Below are positions 17,985-28,455 of a stretch of DNA of 64,000 nucleotides, piece by piece. The position numbers and the translations under genes were made by a program. The notes below the pieces were generated by a model. That model saw nothing but the letters and a program-made list of their open reading frames with translations. It searched no databases and had not been told where the DNA came from. The stretch is taken from positions 2,636,001 to 2,700,000 of the forward strand of contig CP048469.1 of the NCBI GenBank assembly GCA_025559845.1, written 5' to 3'. Source of the stretch: Agrobacterium tumefaciens (GTDB taxonomy: Bacteria > Pseudomonadota > Alphaproteobacteria > Rhizobiales > Rhizobiaceae). Every line of letters begins with the position of its first letter. Within the stretch, counting starts at the first letter, position 1.

Positions 17985-20900
17985 CTACGCGAACAGGCCG
18001 TCTGACACGACGAAACCGCTTTTCTGCAGATCGCTGAGTGTCGTATCAAGGAACTGGATCGAGCCGCCATCCGGCGTTGCGACAAAGAGTTCGTTTGCCG
18101 AAACCACCGTCACTGCGGCCAGCAAAGCAGCCTTGGATGCAAAAAGGTCGCTGCTGAACACAAGTGTATCGTCGGCACGCAACTGATCCACGATATCGGC
18201 GCCGTGGCCGCTGCTGAACCAGAAGGCATCCGCCCCTGCCCCACCTTTCATACGGTCGTTGCCAGTTCCGCCATAGAGCACGTCGTTGCCTTCATTGCCC
18301 TCCATCGTATCGTTGCCAGCACCACCAACAAGCACGTCATCACCCAGCCTGCCCTTGATGACGTCGTTGCCGCCTCGTCCTTCGATGATATCGTTGCCTG
18401 CCAGGCCGGAAATCGTTTCGTTTGCGTCAGTGCCCACGATGGTCGGCGTACCATATCCGAGCCCGCTGCTGGCCGGAGCCCCTTTGACTGTCAGGGCCAA
18501 AGTTGCCGTCGCCGTCGCACCCTGGCTGTCACGGATCGTGTACTGGAAATTATCTGTCAGACTGGAGCTTTCAGAAAGGCCGGCAACCGAAGGGTTGCTT
18601 TCGTCCACATCGTAACTCCAGCTTCCATCCGCTTTGAGAACAAGCGTTCCAAAACTGCCGGTTATCGTAGTGCCTGCTGCCGTGACGTTGACGGCGGCGC
18701 CAGTGCCGCTGGCAGACAGAACGGACAATGTATCGCCGGTATCGACGTCACTATCGTTGCCGAGTACCGTTCCAGTCGCATTGGTCGCACCAGCGGTGGC
18801 CATGGCCGCATCGTCAGCGGCAACGGGCGCATGGTTGGTTCCCTTGATCGTAAACACCAGATTGGCCGTCGATTGCAGCCCGGTTTCATCACGAATGGTG
18901 TAACTGAAGGTTTCGGTCAGGGTGGAGCTACCCGAAAGTCCTGAAACCGCCGGATTGGATGCATTGGGGACGTAGCTATAGCTTCCGTCGGGATCGATGA
19001 CCAACAGGCCATAGGTACCTGTCAACGGTGTATCGTTCTCGGTGACGATAACACTCGACGAACCATACACCACCCGGGTCACAGCCATGAAATCGCCGGT
19101 ATCAGGATCTGAATCGTTGGTAACGACGTTGCCACTGGCGCTGGCATTGGCGGCCACCGTGCCGCTGTCATTGATGGCTACTGGCGCATCGTTGCTGCCA
19201 GCAATCGTAACCGTCAGGCTCGCCTTGGCCGTACCACCGCGACCATCCGAGATGGTGTATTCGAAGCTCTCGACCAGATTGTCGAAATAGAGTGCGTTGA
19301 CGACCGGGTTGGTCGCAGATGGCGTAAAGCTATATGCACCGTTCGCCGCAATCGTCAGCGCACCATAATTGGTCTGAATGGTTTGCGCTGAGCCGAGGGA
19401 ATAGGTGACGCCCTTGACCACGATCGAGGCAACGGACAGGACATCCCCATCACTGTCCTGATCATTGGTCAGGAGATTACCCGACGCCGTGTTGCCCGGA
19501 CCGTCTTCCGCAACCGTTTTGAGGTCACCGGTCGCAGTTGGCGCGGTATTGGCAGGCCCGGACGGAGCCGAGGGTGTGACAATGAATTGCGCTGCCTTCA
19601 CGCTCGAAGCCGTAATCGCGCTCAGGGTCGCAACCGTCGCAAAGGCACCGGGACCAGCAGCACCGTCCACATCAACCTCGACAAGCGTGTCGGCACCCGA
19701 CTGCGTGACGCGAATGTAGCCCGACGCAAAGGCATTTGCGCCGGTCGTGCCCGTAGGCATTGCCAGAATACCGGAAAGATCGAAGAAGTCGTCGGATCGA
19801 AAGTCGGAAACGATGTCGCCTATCTCGCTCATGCTATTGATGACGAAGGTATCCGTACCCGCGCCACCTTTCAGCGTATCGACGCCGGCGCCGCCAATCA
19901 GCCGATCGTTGCCCTCATTGCCCTCCAGATAGTCATTCCCATCGCCACCGATCAGAATATCGTCTCCGGTGAGCCCCTTGATCGTGTCGTTCCCCCCAAG
20001 ACCTGCAATGACGTCAGCGCCCGCGGTACCACGTAGCGTATCGGCTCCCGCCGTTCCGCTGATCGTCGGCTCGGGTTCGCCGCCGGTAGACGAGGCGCGA
20101 ACGGAAACCGTCAACGATGCGGAAGACTGGAGACCAGCAGCATCACGGACGGTATAGGTGAAGACCTCCGACAAAGAAGCGGAGCCGGAAAGTGCCGCAA
20201 CCGCGGGGTTGCTCTGATTTGGTTGGTAGACCCAGCTTCCATCGCTTTTCAGGATCAGTGATCCATAGCTCCCGACAAGGGTGGTTCCGCTGGCCGTTAC
20301 ACTCTGCGTCGTGCCTCCCGTCGCGCTGGCGGATAGCACCGAAAGTGCATCGCCTGCATCCGGATCAAGATCATTGGTCAGCAGATTTCCGTTGCCCGAA
20401 ACGGTTTTGACAACCGAGGCCGTGTCGGCAACTGCCGTCGGAGCGTCGTTCAAACCGGTGATCTTCACTGTCACGACAGCGCTTGCTGTGCCGCCGCGTC
20501 CATCCGAAATGCGATAGGACAGAGTATCCTCGGCTGTCTGCCCCGCGCCAATCGCATTGGTGGCAGCCAATGTCGGGTCCACCTTGTAATAATAGCTGCC
20601 GTTCGGGCTTATGTAAAACGTGCCGTATTTGCTGGCCACGGCAGTTTCCGTCATCTGAATGGCCGTTGCCTTGGACCCGTAAGTCGCCTGCGTTACCCGC
20701 AGGGCATCTCCGTCCACATCGCTGTCATTGGCGAGCAGATTGAAGGTACTGCTTATCGTTGTCCGGTTTTCCGTAACGGTAATGTGGCTGTCGGCGACGG
20801 CAACCGGCGCTGTATCGCCAGGCTCCATCACCTCATCCGGGTCTGGTGAGGGACGTGGCCCGGAAATGGTACCAGTGAGCCCCTCCGTGTAAGCGATGTA

Positions 20901-21632
20901 ATTTGCGAGTCGACCGCCGACCACTTCGTAGGATTCGTTATCGGTATGGACCTGATCCTTCAGCGGCAGATCCTCGGTAATCGAACCGATATAGATGTCG
21001 TCGCGACTGGCCGCGATTTCGCGCTGCGCCTCCCGCACGATATCCTGCCCGCCGTTCCAGCGGGCGTCTGAGCCGGTATAGGCGGTGTCGGCAACTTCCT
21101 GTATGAACACGGGTGCCGAAGGATCGGTCTGCGCGCGAATATAGTCCAGCACCTCAACCGTCGCTTCCTTGTAGGTCTCGACGTCGCTCGTACCGTCCAT
21201 GATGCGCTTGGCATCAGCCTCTCCCTGCGCCCAGACGATTTTCAACTCTACGGTATAACCTTGCGCCTCCAGCGCGGCGATCGAAGCATTGATCCCCTGT
21301 ATCGCGGCGACAGCGAGCGATCCGGGTGTATTCGTGTCTGGATACCACCAAAGAAGGTCTGCCCCAGGTGCGTCCGAGGCATTACCATCGACGCCACTTG
21401 CCCCCTTGGCGAAATCCTGCACGACCACGTTATTGGCAGTCGCAAATTTTGACGACGTTCCCGTGCCCTGGATCACTGTTTTCAGTGTCGATGCCGAAGC
21501 CCCACCGGAACCAAGATAGGACGACAGGTCGGCAGCAAGGACCGAAGCACCGGAATCGTTGTCACCATAAAGGTTGAACATGTTGTCGGCATTCGATTGA
21601 CCCATGAATGCGATAAACTGAATGACTGCCAT
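17985..21632 (-). CDS. secreted RTX protein with N-terminal CE6/SASA-type carbohydrate esterase domain
   Basis: 1215 residues, no Sec signal. Residues 1-255 form an SGNH/SASA esterase: nucleophile S13 in FMGQSNADN, block WAQGEAD, and a catalytic D226xxH229 in [12 protein letters not shown]. Then come VCBS/cadherin-like repeats ([23 protein letters not shown] and variants) in two blocks, separated by RTX nonapeptide repeats at about 525-595 ([15 protein letters not shown]). A second RTX block lies at about 1064-1131. The final 60 residues, ending in hydrophobic [10 protein letters not shown], fit a C-terminal type I secretion signal. GGAGGGG precedes the ATG. It follows its own ABC-HlyD pair. 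Probable role: extracellular removal of acetyl groups from the cluster's polysaccharide (inferred). Confidence 0.88.
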   Translation of the reverse strand: MAVIQFIAFMGQSNADNMFNLYGDNDSGASVLAADLSSYLGSGGASASTLKTVIQGTGTSSKFATANNVVVQDFAKGASGVDGNASDAPGADLLWWYPDTNTPGSLAVAAIQGINASIAALEAQGYTVELKIVWAQGEADAKRIMDGTSDVETYKEATVEVLDYIRAQTDPSAPVFIQEVADTAYTGSDARWNGGQDIVREAQREIAASRDDIYIGSITEDLPLKDQVHTDNESYEVVGGRLANYIAYTEGLTGTISGPRPSPDPDEVMEPGDTAPVAVADSHITVTENRTTISSTFNLLANDSDVDGDALRVTQATYGSKATAIQMTETAVASKYGTFYISPNGSYYYKVDPTLAATNAIGAGQTAEDTLSYRISDGRGGTASAVVTVKITGLNDAPTAVADTASVVKTVSGNGNLLTNDLDPDAGDALSVLSASATGGTTQSVTASGTTLVGSYGSLILKSDGSWVYQPNQSNPAVAALSGSASLSEVFTYTVRDAAGLQSSASLTVSVRASSTGGEPEPTISGTAGADTLRGTAGADVIAGLGGNDTIKGLTGDDILIGGDGNDYLEGNEGNDRLIGGAGVDTLKGGAGTDTFVINSMSEIGDIVSDFRSDDFFDLSGILAMPTGTTGANAFASGYIRVTQSGADTLVEVDVDGAAGPGAFATVATLSAITASSVKAAQFIVTPSAPSGPANTAPTATGDLKTVAEDGPGNTASGNLLTNDQDSDGDVLSVASIVVKGVTYSLGSAQTIQTNYGALTIAANGAYSFTPSATNPVVNALYFDNLVESFEYTISDGRGGTAKASLTVTIAGSNDAPVAINDSGTVAANASASGNVVTNDSDPDTGDFMAVTRVVYGSSSVIVTENDTPLTGTYGLLVIDPDGSYSYVPNASNPAVSGLSGSSTLTETFSYTIRDETGLQSTANLVFTIKGTNHAPVAADDAAMATAGATNATGTVLGNDSDVDTGDTLSVLSASGTGAAVNVTAAGTTITGSFGTLVLKADGSWSYDVDESNPSVAGLSESSSLTDNFQYTIRDSQGATATATLALTVKGAPASSGLGYGTPTIVGTDANETISGLAGNDIIEGRGGNDVIKGRLGDDVLVGGAGNDTMEGNEGNDVLYGGTGNDRMKGGAGADAFWFSSGHGADIVDQLRADDTLVFSSDLFASKAALLAAVTVVSANELFVATPDGGSIQFLDTTLSDLQKSGFVVSDGLFA

Positions 21633-21713
21633 GGTCCCCTCCGGGCAAACGCCTTTTCGTTAAACTGACTGACTTGTCTGGTACCGGTCGGAACTGATGT
21701 CTCCAGTCCCGGC

Positions 21714-23027
21714 TCAGTCCTCCCTGAAAACATGATTGAGCTGATCCGTCAGCGGCTTGACGAGGTAGGAAATCACCCGCCTTTCCGCCGCTGGCATCAA
21801 TACCTCTGCCGGCATTCCCGGATAAAGCTTCAGGCCTCCCAGCCCCTCTAAGCTCTTTGTCTCCGGCCTGATCCGAACCGCATAAAACGGCTGCCCCGTT
21901 CTCTGATCGGTCAGCACATCCGGCGAAACGGACACGATTTCACCGTTCACCTTCGGTGTGGTCGTGCGGTCAAATGCGGTAAAATGCAGCTCGGCTTTCT
22001 GGCCCGGCGCCACCTGGTCGATGTTGCGCGGTGAAATCTTTGCCTCCACCATCAGGCCATCGTCGCGCGGTGCAACGAGCATCAAGGTTTCTCCCGGCTG
22101 GACCACACCGCCAACGGTATGCAGCGCCAGCTCAAAGATGCGGCCACTGACCGGCGAACGAATATCCAGCCGCCCGAACTGTTCGATCACCTCGATACGT
22201 CGCGCTTCCATCTCAGCGATCTTCGCCTCGGTCTCGGCAAGATCCTTGGCGTTCTCCCCGCGCCGGTTCTCATCGAGCTGGAGAATTTGCAGCTCTACTT
22301 CGCTGATGCGACCCTCGGCCTGCGCTCTCGATGCCAGCCTTTCGCCAAGATTCCCCTGCAGTTCGGCACGGCGTTGCTTGAGCGACGTCAGGCGTTGCAA
22401 TGTGACAAGCTGTTGCCGATACAGCCCTTCGACAGAGGAAAACTCCTCATCGACCGCTGCAATCGACGCCTTCAAGGCATCGATCTGCACGTTTTCACCA
22501 TTGATCTCGTCGGCAAGCTGTCCTTTGCGTTCGCCGAGTTGCCGCTTCATGCCTTCAAGGCCATCCCGCCTTGTTTCAAGCAGATTGCGCTCCAGCAAGA
22601 CAAGCTGACCATAGGCGGGTCTGGCCAACCCTTTCTGTGCAAGAAAATCGGGCTCGAAGGTCTCCCCGTCGGCAAGCTCTGCTTTGAGCCTGGCCGCACG
22701 CACCAGAAACTGTACCAGCGCATTTTCTATTATCGCCAGGTTCGCCTCGACAGTCGTACGACTGAGGCGCAACAGCACATCTCCAGCAGCAACCTCACTT
22801 CCCTCGTGCACCAGCAGTTCCGAAACCGTCCCGCCGCTCAGGTGCTGCACTTTTTTGACGTTGTTCTCGATGACGATAAAACCCTGACCGCTGACGGCTC
22901 CCGCCAGCTTCGTCGTTGCCGCCCAGCCACCAACGCCACCGAACAGTGCAAGGCCGAGCCCGATGACAATGGCGATGTGACGGCGGATGGAACGCCGCCA
23001 GAAGGCGGCTGAAAGCTCTTCGCTCAT
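21714..23027 (-). CDS. type I secretion membrane-fusion protein (HlyD/PrtE family)
   Basis: 437 residues. A single N-terminal membrane anchor (IAIVIGLGLALFGGVGGWAA) precedes the first half-lipoyl segment (VSGQGFIVIENNVKKVQHLSGG), a long coiled-coil hairpin (about residues 100-275, rich in E, R, Q and L) and a second half-lipoyl and beta domain (RSPVSGRIFELALHTVGGVV). The C-terminal YPGMPAEVLMPAAERRVISYL is the typical PrtE-family ending. It overlaps the ABC gene by ATGA. It would bridge the ABC exporter to a TolC-like channel; no tolC is in the window. Confidence 0.93.
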   Translation of the reverse strand: MSEELSAAFWRRSIRRHIAIVIGLGLALFGGVGGWAATTKLAGAVSGQGFIVIENNVKKVQHLSGGTVSELLVHEGSEVAAGDVLLRLSRTTVEANLAIIENALVQFLVRAARLKAELADGETFEPDFLAQKGLARPAYGQLVLLERNLLETRRDGLEGMKRQLGERKGQLADEINGENVQIDALKASIAAVDEEFSSVEGLYRQQLVTLQRLTSLKQRRAELQGNLGERLASRAQAEGRISEVELQILQLDENRRGENAKDLAETEAKIAEMEARRIEVIEQFGRLDIRSPVSGRIFELALHTVGGVVQPGETLMLVAPRDDGLMVEAKISPRNIDQVAPGQKAELHFTAFDRTTTPKVNGEIVSVSPDVLTDQRTGQPFYAVRIRPETKSLEGLGGLKLYPGMPAEVLMPAAERRVISYLVKPLTDQLNHVFRED

Positions 23028-24805
23028 CGCTGCATCTCCAGCTTGCCTGTCGCCCCGACAACTTTCAGAACTTTTCCGGCGTGGGCCGCCGGTTCCCGAC
23101 GAACAACCTGCCCCATGATCGCTTCACGCGGGCCAAAGGCTGCCATCTTGCCCTCGTTCATGACCAGAACCGTGTCCGCTTGTGCGAGAATGCCGGGCCT
23201 GTGGGTGATCACCACGGCAATTCCCCCACGCGCCTTGATGCCGTTGATGGCACGAGACAGCGCCTCTTCCCCTTCGGCATCGAGATTGGCATTCGGTTCA
23301 TCGAGAACGACGAGGAATGGCTCGCCAAATAGCGCGCGCGCCAGAGCAATGCGCTGGCGCTGACCGGCAGAAAGCACCGGAAACAGCGGATCGATCTGCG
23401 TGTCGTACCCGTCAGGCAATTGCAGAATGAGATCGTGCACACCCGCCGCGCGTGCCGCTGCAATGACCTCTGCAGACGAAATCTCCTTGCGGAAGCGGGC
23501 AATATTCTGAGCTATGGTTCCCCCGAACAGTCCGACCTCCTGCGGGAGATAACCCATGTGGCGACCAAACCGGTCAACGTCCCACTGATCGATCGTTGCT
23601 CCGTCAAAACGCAAGGTTCCAGCGCAGATTGGCCAGATACCAAGCAGCAGACGGGCAAGCACGGTTTTGCCGGAACCGCTGTGGCCGATAACCCCCAGAA
23701 CCATCCCCGCAGTCAACGAAAAACCGATATCGGATATGACAGGTTTTTCGGCACCTGGTGGGGCGCCTGAGACAGCTTCAAGCGCGACGGTGCGTGATGG
23801 CAACGGCAACTCCGTGGCGTTCGACTGGTCCGCGACATCCCCAACGACGATTTTGAGGCGAAGCCAACTGTGCCTTGCCGCAGCAAAACTCCGCCAATGA
23901 ACAATAGCCGATTCAACCGGTGCCAGCGCTCGTGACGTCAGGATCGATGACGCAAGAATAATGCCGCCAGACGCATCGCCCCGGATGACAAGAACAGCCC
24001 CGGTCGCCAGGACCCCAGACTGCAAGGCAACACGGAAGATTTTGGTCATTGTCGCGTAGCCATTGGCAACGTCTGCATGGCGTGTCCCAGACCGACGAAA
24101 CGCCGCATTGTAAATGGCCCACCGCTCCGCAACGTCGGCCGTCATGCCCATGGCCTTGAACACCCCGAAATTCAGACGGACAGAATCGGAAAAGGCCCGA
24201 CGCATCGTTGTCAGCGCTGCCAGGTCACGCTGCGATTGCTGCAGACCGACATGCGCAAGTGCCGTCAGCACCATCAACACCGCCACACCCGCCAGCGCCA
24301 CATAACCGATGACCGGATGCAGCAGAAAGCAGATGGCGAGATAGACAGGGAGCCACGGAAGATCAAAGAGCGCCGATGGACCGGGCCCGGAGAGAAAACC
24401 ACGCACCGTATCAAGATCGTCGCTTGCCGAAACCAGTTCCGGCTTGCCACACACAAGCAGCGATCGGCGGTAAAGAACCTGATCCAGCGTGACTTCAAAC
24501 AGACCGCCGAGACGCGACAGCATTCGGCTTCTGACGATTTCGAACGCCCCCTGGCAGACGAACAATAGTCCGGCCAGCAGAGACAGCGCAATCAACGACT
24601 CGATGCTGCCGCTCGGGATGATGCGGTCATAGACCTGCAACATGAAAAACGGGCTCGTCAGATACAGCAGATTGATGAAACCGCTGACAATGGCAACGAC
24701 CACAAACCCGCTCCTGCACCGGGCAAACGCCTGATGCAGGAGCGGGGTGCGGGCATGTCCCCCACCCGTCTGACGATAAAACGCGCCGTCTTTGGGCATA
24801 CTCAT
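23024..24805 (-). CDS. type I secretion ABC transporter (PrtD family)
   Basis: 593-residue fused membrane/ATPase exporter. Six membrane segments occupy about residues 35-310 (for example LLYLTSPFFMLQVYDRIIPS). The ATPase has Walker A GHSGSGKTVLARLLLG, a variant signature LSAGQRQRIALARAL and Walker B VVLDEPNANLD. No C39 peptidase domain, as in PrtD/AprD transporters of RTX proteases. First gene of a three-gene operon with HlyD and the RTX esterase, the obvious substrate. A 118-bp gap separates it from algA. Confidence 0.94.
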   Translation of the reverse strand: MSMPKDGAFYRQTGGGHARTPLLHQAFARCRSGFVVVAIVSGFINLLYLTSPFFMLQVYDRIIPSGSIESLIALSLLAGLLFVCQGAFEIVRSRMLSRLGGLFEVTLDQVLYRRSLLVCGKPELVSASDDLDTVRGFLSGPGPSALFDLPWLPVYLAICFLLHPVIGYVALAGVAVLMVLTALAHVGLQQSQRDLAALTTMRRAFSDSVRLNFGVFKAMGMTADVAERWAIYNAAFRRSGTRHADVANGYATMTKIFRVALQSGVLATGAVLVIRGDASGGIILASSILTSRALAPVESAIVHWRSFAAARHSWLRLKIVVGDVADQSNATELPLPSRTVALEAVSGAPPGAEKPVISDIGFSLTAGMVLGVIGHSGSGKTVLARLLLGIWPICAGTLRFDGATIDQWDVDRFGRHMGYLPQEVGLFGGTIAQNIARFRKEISSAEVIAAARAAGVHDLILQLPDGYDTQIDPLFPVLSAGQRQRIALARALFGEPFLVVLDEPNANLDAEGEEALSRAINGIKARGGIAVVITHRPGILAQADTVLVMNEGKMAAFGPREAIMGQVVRREPAAHAGKVLKVVGATGKLEMQR

Positions 24806-24923
24806 TCGCCTGCTCTGTTATTACACGAAATTCTACAGTGGCCGGCGCGTCGCAAGCAGAGCCGCATGAAAGCGTCAGCCCAAAGCCAGGCGCGCTCATA
24901 CCATTGTCAGCACCACGCCATTC

Positions 24924-26519
24924 TCAGTTGGCGGGATGGGGCTCATCATCGAGAGTGCTGTCCGGCACCATGTTGAGATCGAAGACTGGCAGGCCCGCTT
25001 CGACGGAAATGATGTCGAGGAGCGTGTCTGCGGTAAAGGCTTTCGGCGCGACAGCCAAGTTCCGCTCGCAACTGCGCTGACGGGTGACGACAATCGTGCT
25101 TTCTTTTGCAGCACCGTTGTAAAGCGACAGAACCTCTCCTTCGCTCGGCGCAATACTGGCCATCGGCACCAGATGGCGTACGAAACCATTGCGTATGATA
25201 TCGATTTTGCCCGACGATATCGCCCAGTTCTCCCAATATCCCTCAGGAACGCGCAACGCGATCATGGCGTTGCTGCGCAAGGTGACTGTGAACACCGAGA
25301 GATCACCCTGATCACTCAGTAGTCGCACCTTGCCCCAGCCATAAAGCTGTTCGCGTGTGGCACGCGATTCCGGCATCTTGTTCTGCTTCAGCAGATTGAC
25401 GGCATCCTTGACCTTCTGGGCCTGTGACATCTTGGCGACCAGTACCGCATCGTCATCGTCGATTACGATCAGGTCTTCCAGCCCGATCAGCACAACCTTC
25501 CTGCCACCGCGGGCATAGGCAAGCGTGTTGCTGGAGCCAATCGACACCACCGGTCCGGACAAGGCATTGCCGTTTTCGTCCTTGTTGCGATCGATTTCAT
25601 GCAGGGCCGAAAGAGAACCAATATCGGACCACCCGATACCCTCGCACCGCACAACCGCGCCACGCGCAGTCCTCTCCATGATCGCCGTATCGACCGGAAC
25701 ATCCGCAGGGGCTGCGCGGAACGCCAATTCTTCGAGCATCACGGCCGGTACGTCGGCGAACATATCGACGGTGGCTTTTTCAAACGCCTCCTCAGCCGCC
25801 TGCAGGGTTTCGGGCGCATGCCGCGCCAACTCTTCCAGCATGACGCCAGCCCGGAACATGAAGATCCCGGCGTTCCAGCAGAACCCTTCCTCGACGTAAC
25901 GTTTTGCATTCTCGAGCGAAGGTTTTTCCAGAAAGTCTCCAGCGCTGATGGCGAACCCTCTGACCTCACCGTCAATTTCAAGCGCCTCACCAGGACGTAT
26001 GTAACCGAAACCCGTCTCGGGGTGCTCCGGTTTGATACCGAAAGTCACGATGCGATCGGCAAAACGTGCGACAGGCAAGGCGGCTGCCACTGTCTTGTTG
26101 AACAATGCAGGTTCCGCGATGATGTGGTCGGAAGGTGCCACGAGCAGCACGGCATTGCTTCCTGCCGCATCCATCCGTGAAATGGTGACCGTCAGCGCCG
26201 CGATCGCTGCCGCAGTGCCCTGCATCGACGGTTCGACGATAAGCCCATCAACGGCAAATCCACCGCTGGCGACCTGCTCTTCCGCATGAACCAGTGTGTC
26301 ACGTGCACACATCAGCCACGGCAGACTGTAACCAGGCACCGCGAAACGGCGCAGCGCCTGCTGGAAAAAGCTGTCCTGCCCGTCACCACCCAGCGTGAGA
26401 AACTGCTTCGGTTTGTTCGAGCGGGAGAGAGGCCAAAGCCGCGTACCGGAACCGCCGATCATGATGGCAGGAACGATCCGGATATTTTCCTCTGAAACAG
26501 CGGTCAAAACCTGACGCAT
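24924..26519 (-). CDS. algA: mannose-1-phosphate guanylyltransferase (AlgA/ManC), C-terminal isomerase half degenerate
   Basis: 531 residues. The nucleotidyltransferase domain is intact: GGSGTRLWPLSRSNKPKQFL near residues 22-41, APSDHII, GYIRPGE and the FLEKPS block. It makes GDP-mannose for AlgD. Bifunctional AlgA proteins carry a C-terminal cupin isomerase with a QxHxHRxEHW metal motif; here the aligned region reads IALRVPEGYWENWAISSGK with no histidines, so isomerase activity is doubtful. The protein is also about 50 residues longer than usual. The start has GAGGAAG 4 nt upstream. It follows algD by 56 bp. Confidence 0.9.
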   Translation of the reverse strand: MRQVLTAVSEENIRIVPAIMIGGSGTRLWPLSRSNKPKQFLTLGGDGQDSFFQQALRRFAVPGYSLPWLMCARDTLVHAEEQVASGGFAVDGLIVEPSMQGTAAAIAALTVTISRMDAAGSNAVLLVAPSDHIIAEPALFNKTVAAALPVARFADRIVTFGIKPEHPETGFGYIRPGEALEIDGEVRGFAISAGDFLEKPSLENAKRYVEEGFCWNAGIFMFRAGVMLEELARHAPETLQAAEEAFEKATVDMFADVPAVMLEELAFRAAPADVPVDTAIMERTARGAVVRCEGIGWSDIGSLSALHEIDRNKDENGNALSGPVVSIGSSNTLAYARGGRKVVLIGLEDLIVIDDDDAVLVAKMSQAQKVKDAVNLLKQNKMPESRATREQLYGWGKVRLLSDQGDLSVFTVTLRSNAMIALRVPEGYWENWAISSGKIDIIRNGFVRHLVPMASIAPSEGEVLSLYNGAAKESTIVVTRQRSCERNLAVAPKAFTADTLLDIISVEAGLPVFDLNMVPDSTLDDEPHPAN

Positions 26520-26537
26520 GTCGCTTCCTCATAACTC

Positions 26538-26553
26538 ATAAAATATATTTTAT
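26538..26553. promoter_or_regulatory. 16-bp AT palindrome between algD and algA
   Basis: ATAAAATATATTTTAT is a perfect 16-bp palindrome in the 56-bp algD-algA gap, just after a terminator-like hairpin and about 20 nt before the algA start. It could be a regulator-binding site or contain a -10 element for a separate algA promoter. No protein can be assigned. Confidence 0.4.
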
Positions 26554-26554
26554 A

Positions 26555-26577
26555 AAAATGGGAGGCCTGACGGCCTC
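26555..26577 (-). terminator. terminator-like hairpin at the algD stop codon
   Basis: On the minus strand GAGGCC-GTCA-GGCCTC (26562-26577) overlaps the algD stop and is followed by CCATTTTTATAAAA. A 6-bp GC-rich stem with a T-run fits a weak Rho-independent terminator or attenuator separating algD from algA. Confidence 0.5.
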
Positions 26578-27916
26578 ACCAGCAAAGGCCGTGATAAACG
26601 ATCTGGCCACTTCTGTTGGGCACTTCGACGCGTGCCAGATCCACGACGACCAGCGGTTTGCCCGCCGCTTCGATCGCGCCCGTCAGACCGGCATATTTGT
26701 GACCGACCACGACGATATCTGCATTATCAATGACATCATTGATTGATGGGCGTACACGCGGGGCGATATGGCGAAGATAGTTGCGGCCTTCACTTTCATC
26801 TTGAACAACATTTGGATCAAAGATCGAGACGTCTTTGCCGTTGCCAATGAAGTTCTCGACAAGGCTTAGCATCGGGCTCTCCCGCATATCATCGGTATCG
26901 GTCTTGAAGGTGATACCGATAAAGCCAATGCGATCCTTGCGCGCGTCATTGATCAGCTGCTTGGCGCGATCAATCTGGACCTGGTTTGCCGCCTTTGCGG
27001 CATCGAGCATCGGCGTCGCAACATTCATCCGGCGTCCGAAGGCCGAAAGCGCACGCAAGTCCTTCGGCAGGCATGAGCCGCCATAGGCAAATCCAGGCTT
27101 CATGTACGCCTTGGAAATGTTCAGATGCGTATCGGCACAGACAACATCCATGACGACATGACTGTCGATGCCTTTCGCCTTGCAGAGATTACCAACCTCG
27201 TTGGCGAAGCTGATTTTCACCGCATGCCAGCAGTTGTTGACGTATTTGACAATTTCGGCACTGCGCATGGGAATGACATGCGGGACAACGCTGATATGCG
27301 CGACCATTGCCTTGAGAACATCGATGGAGCGCGTATCGTCGCCGTATTGACCGAAAACAATGGCGCCTGGCTTGTAATAATCCGCGATCGCTGAGCTCTC
27401 ACGCAGGAATTCAGGATAATAGGCAACGCCGAAGTCCACCCCGGCAATCTTTCCAGATGCTTCCTCAAGCGCCGGAATGACAATTTCCTCCATCGTTCCA
27501 GGCAGAATTGTCGAACGCATGACAACAACGTGGAATTCAGTCTTGCGGCGCAAGGCACGGCCGATCTCGACCGAAACCTGACGAACGTAGTCTGTGTTCA
27601 GCGTGCCGTCGAGAAGGCTGGGTGTACCGACGCAGCAGAGCGACACGTTTGTGTTTTCGACAGCGTCTTCCGCCGAGGTCGTCGCCGTCAGCATGCCGTT
27701 CAGATTGGCTTTTTCCAGAAATTCGGCAAGGTCGGGCTCGATAATCGGCGCCTCGCCACGGGCAAGGCACGAAACCTTGAAGCTATCGGGATCAACCGCC
27801 ACAACACGGAAACCGTCGTTGCTCAGACATGCGGCTGAAACACAGCCCACATAACCGGCCCCGAAAACACTGACCCTAAGACCCATTGCACTGACGTTAA
27901 TATCAATTTTGGTCAT
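26576..27916 (-). CDS. algD: GDP-mannose 6-dehydrogenase (AlgD)
   Basis: 446 residues. Rossmann motif FGAGYVGCVSAACL lies at the N-terminus, the catalytic Cys is C282 in FAYGGSCLPKDLRAL, and the UDPGDH C-terminal domain begins near IGFIGITFKTDTDDMRESPM. The active-site stretch matches AlgD rather than UDP-glucose dehydrogenases. It oxidises GDP-mannose to GDP-mannuronate, the alginate precursor and committed step. The ATG at 27916 has a G-rich sequence 5 nt upstream; an internal Met (27886) is less likely. It heads the leftward algD-algA group and is divergent from a second algL across an AT-rich gap. Confidence 0.95.
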   Translation of the reverse strand: MTKIDINVSAMGLRVSVFGAGYVGCVSAACLSNDGFRVVAVDPDSFKVSCLARGEAPIIEPDLAEFLEKANLNGMLTATTSAEDAVENTNVSLCCVGTPSLLDGTLNTDYVRQVSVEIGRALRRKTEFHVVVMRSTILPGTMEEIVIPALEEASGKIAGVDFGVAYYPEFLRESSAIADYYKPGAIVFGQYGDDTRSIDVLKAMVAHISVVPHVIPMRSAEIVKYVNNCWHAVKISFANEVGNLCKAKGIDSHVVMDVVCADTHLNISKAYMKPGFAYGGSCLPKDLRALSAFGRRMNVATPMLDAAKAANQVQIDRAKQLINDARKDRIGFIGITFKTDTDDMRESPMLSLVENFIGNGKDVSIFDPNVVQDESEGRNYLRHIAPRVRPSINDVIDNADIVVVGHKYAGLTGAIEAAGKPLVVVDLARVEVPNRSGQIVYHGLCW

Positions 27917-28455
27917 ATGAACCCCCGAAAGCGGCTAAGCAGGACACTCAAAAAACTTGAAAAAAATTCTGCGAATTCAAAAGGCAAACCCCTTCCAGCA
28001 TGGAAAGAGGTAAAGCTCGAAAGGCATGGCAAGATCGGGCCCGATGAGGCCGCAGCATATGAAATTATATTTTCTGGGACGCCTGTCCGAACTCCAGGGA
28101 GAAAACGGCGGCAGGCGCAAGAGCATAACAATGTATCTTAAGCTGCACGAAACACGGCATCTGCCTAAAAACCGGCAATCGCCCAATTCAAAAAAATATA
28201 CATGCAAAGCAAAAATCACGGACGACAAACGCAAACTCTTGTCGACGCCCAATTAATTACAAATATATTAAACAGGAAGCGATTATTACAGTCAATTAAT
28301 ATTTGAAAAGAAATACAAAAACTTTACGAAACTTAAACAATACTTCAAACAATTTCACAGGCCGTTGCTTTCAGGCATCACCCGGCCTGTAGCATTAACC
28401 CGACGTTTCCTTCGATTTGCTTCAATGTTCACCTACCGTTGTCGGGAAGTGAGCC
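27917..28455. promoter_or_regulatory. 539-bp AT-rich region between algD and the second algL
   Basis: This gap lies between divergent genes and must contain the algD promoter and probably that of the plus-strand algL. Composition is markedly AT-rich, especially 28240-28340. A 74-codon plus-strand reading frame starts at 27917 (basic, no recognisable family, no clear ribosome site) and is not called a gene. AT-rich, T-A-step-rich DNA of this kind would suit a MucR/Ros-type regulator, but no specific site is claimed. Confidence 0.5.

Noticed and set aside
27917..28141. 74-codon plus-strand frame starting at the algD start site
   Set aside because: No ribosome site, no family, basic composition; it lies in what must be the algD promoter.
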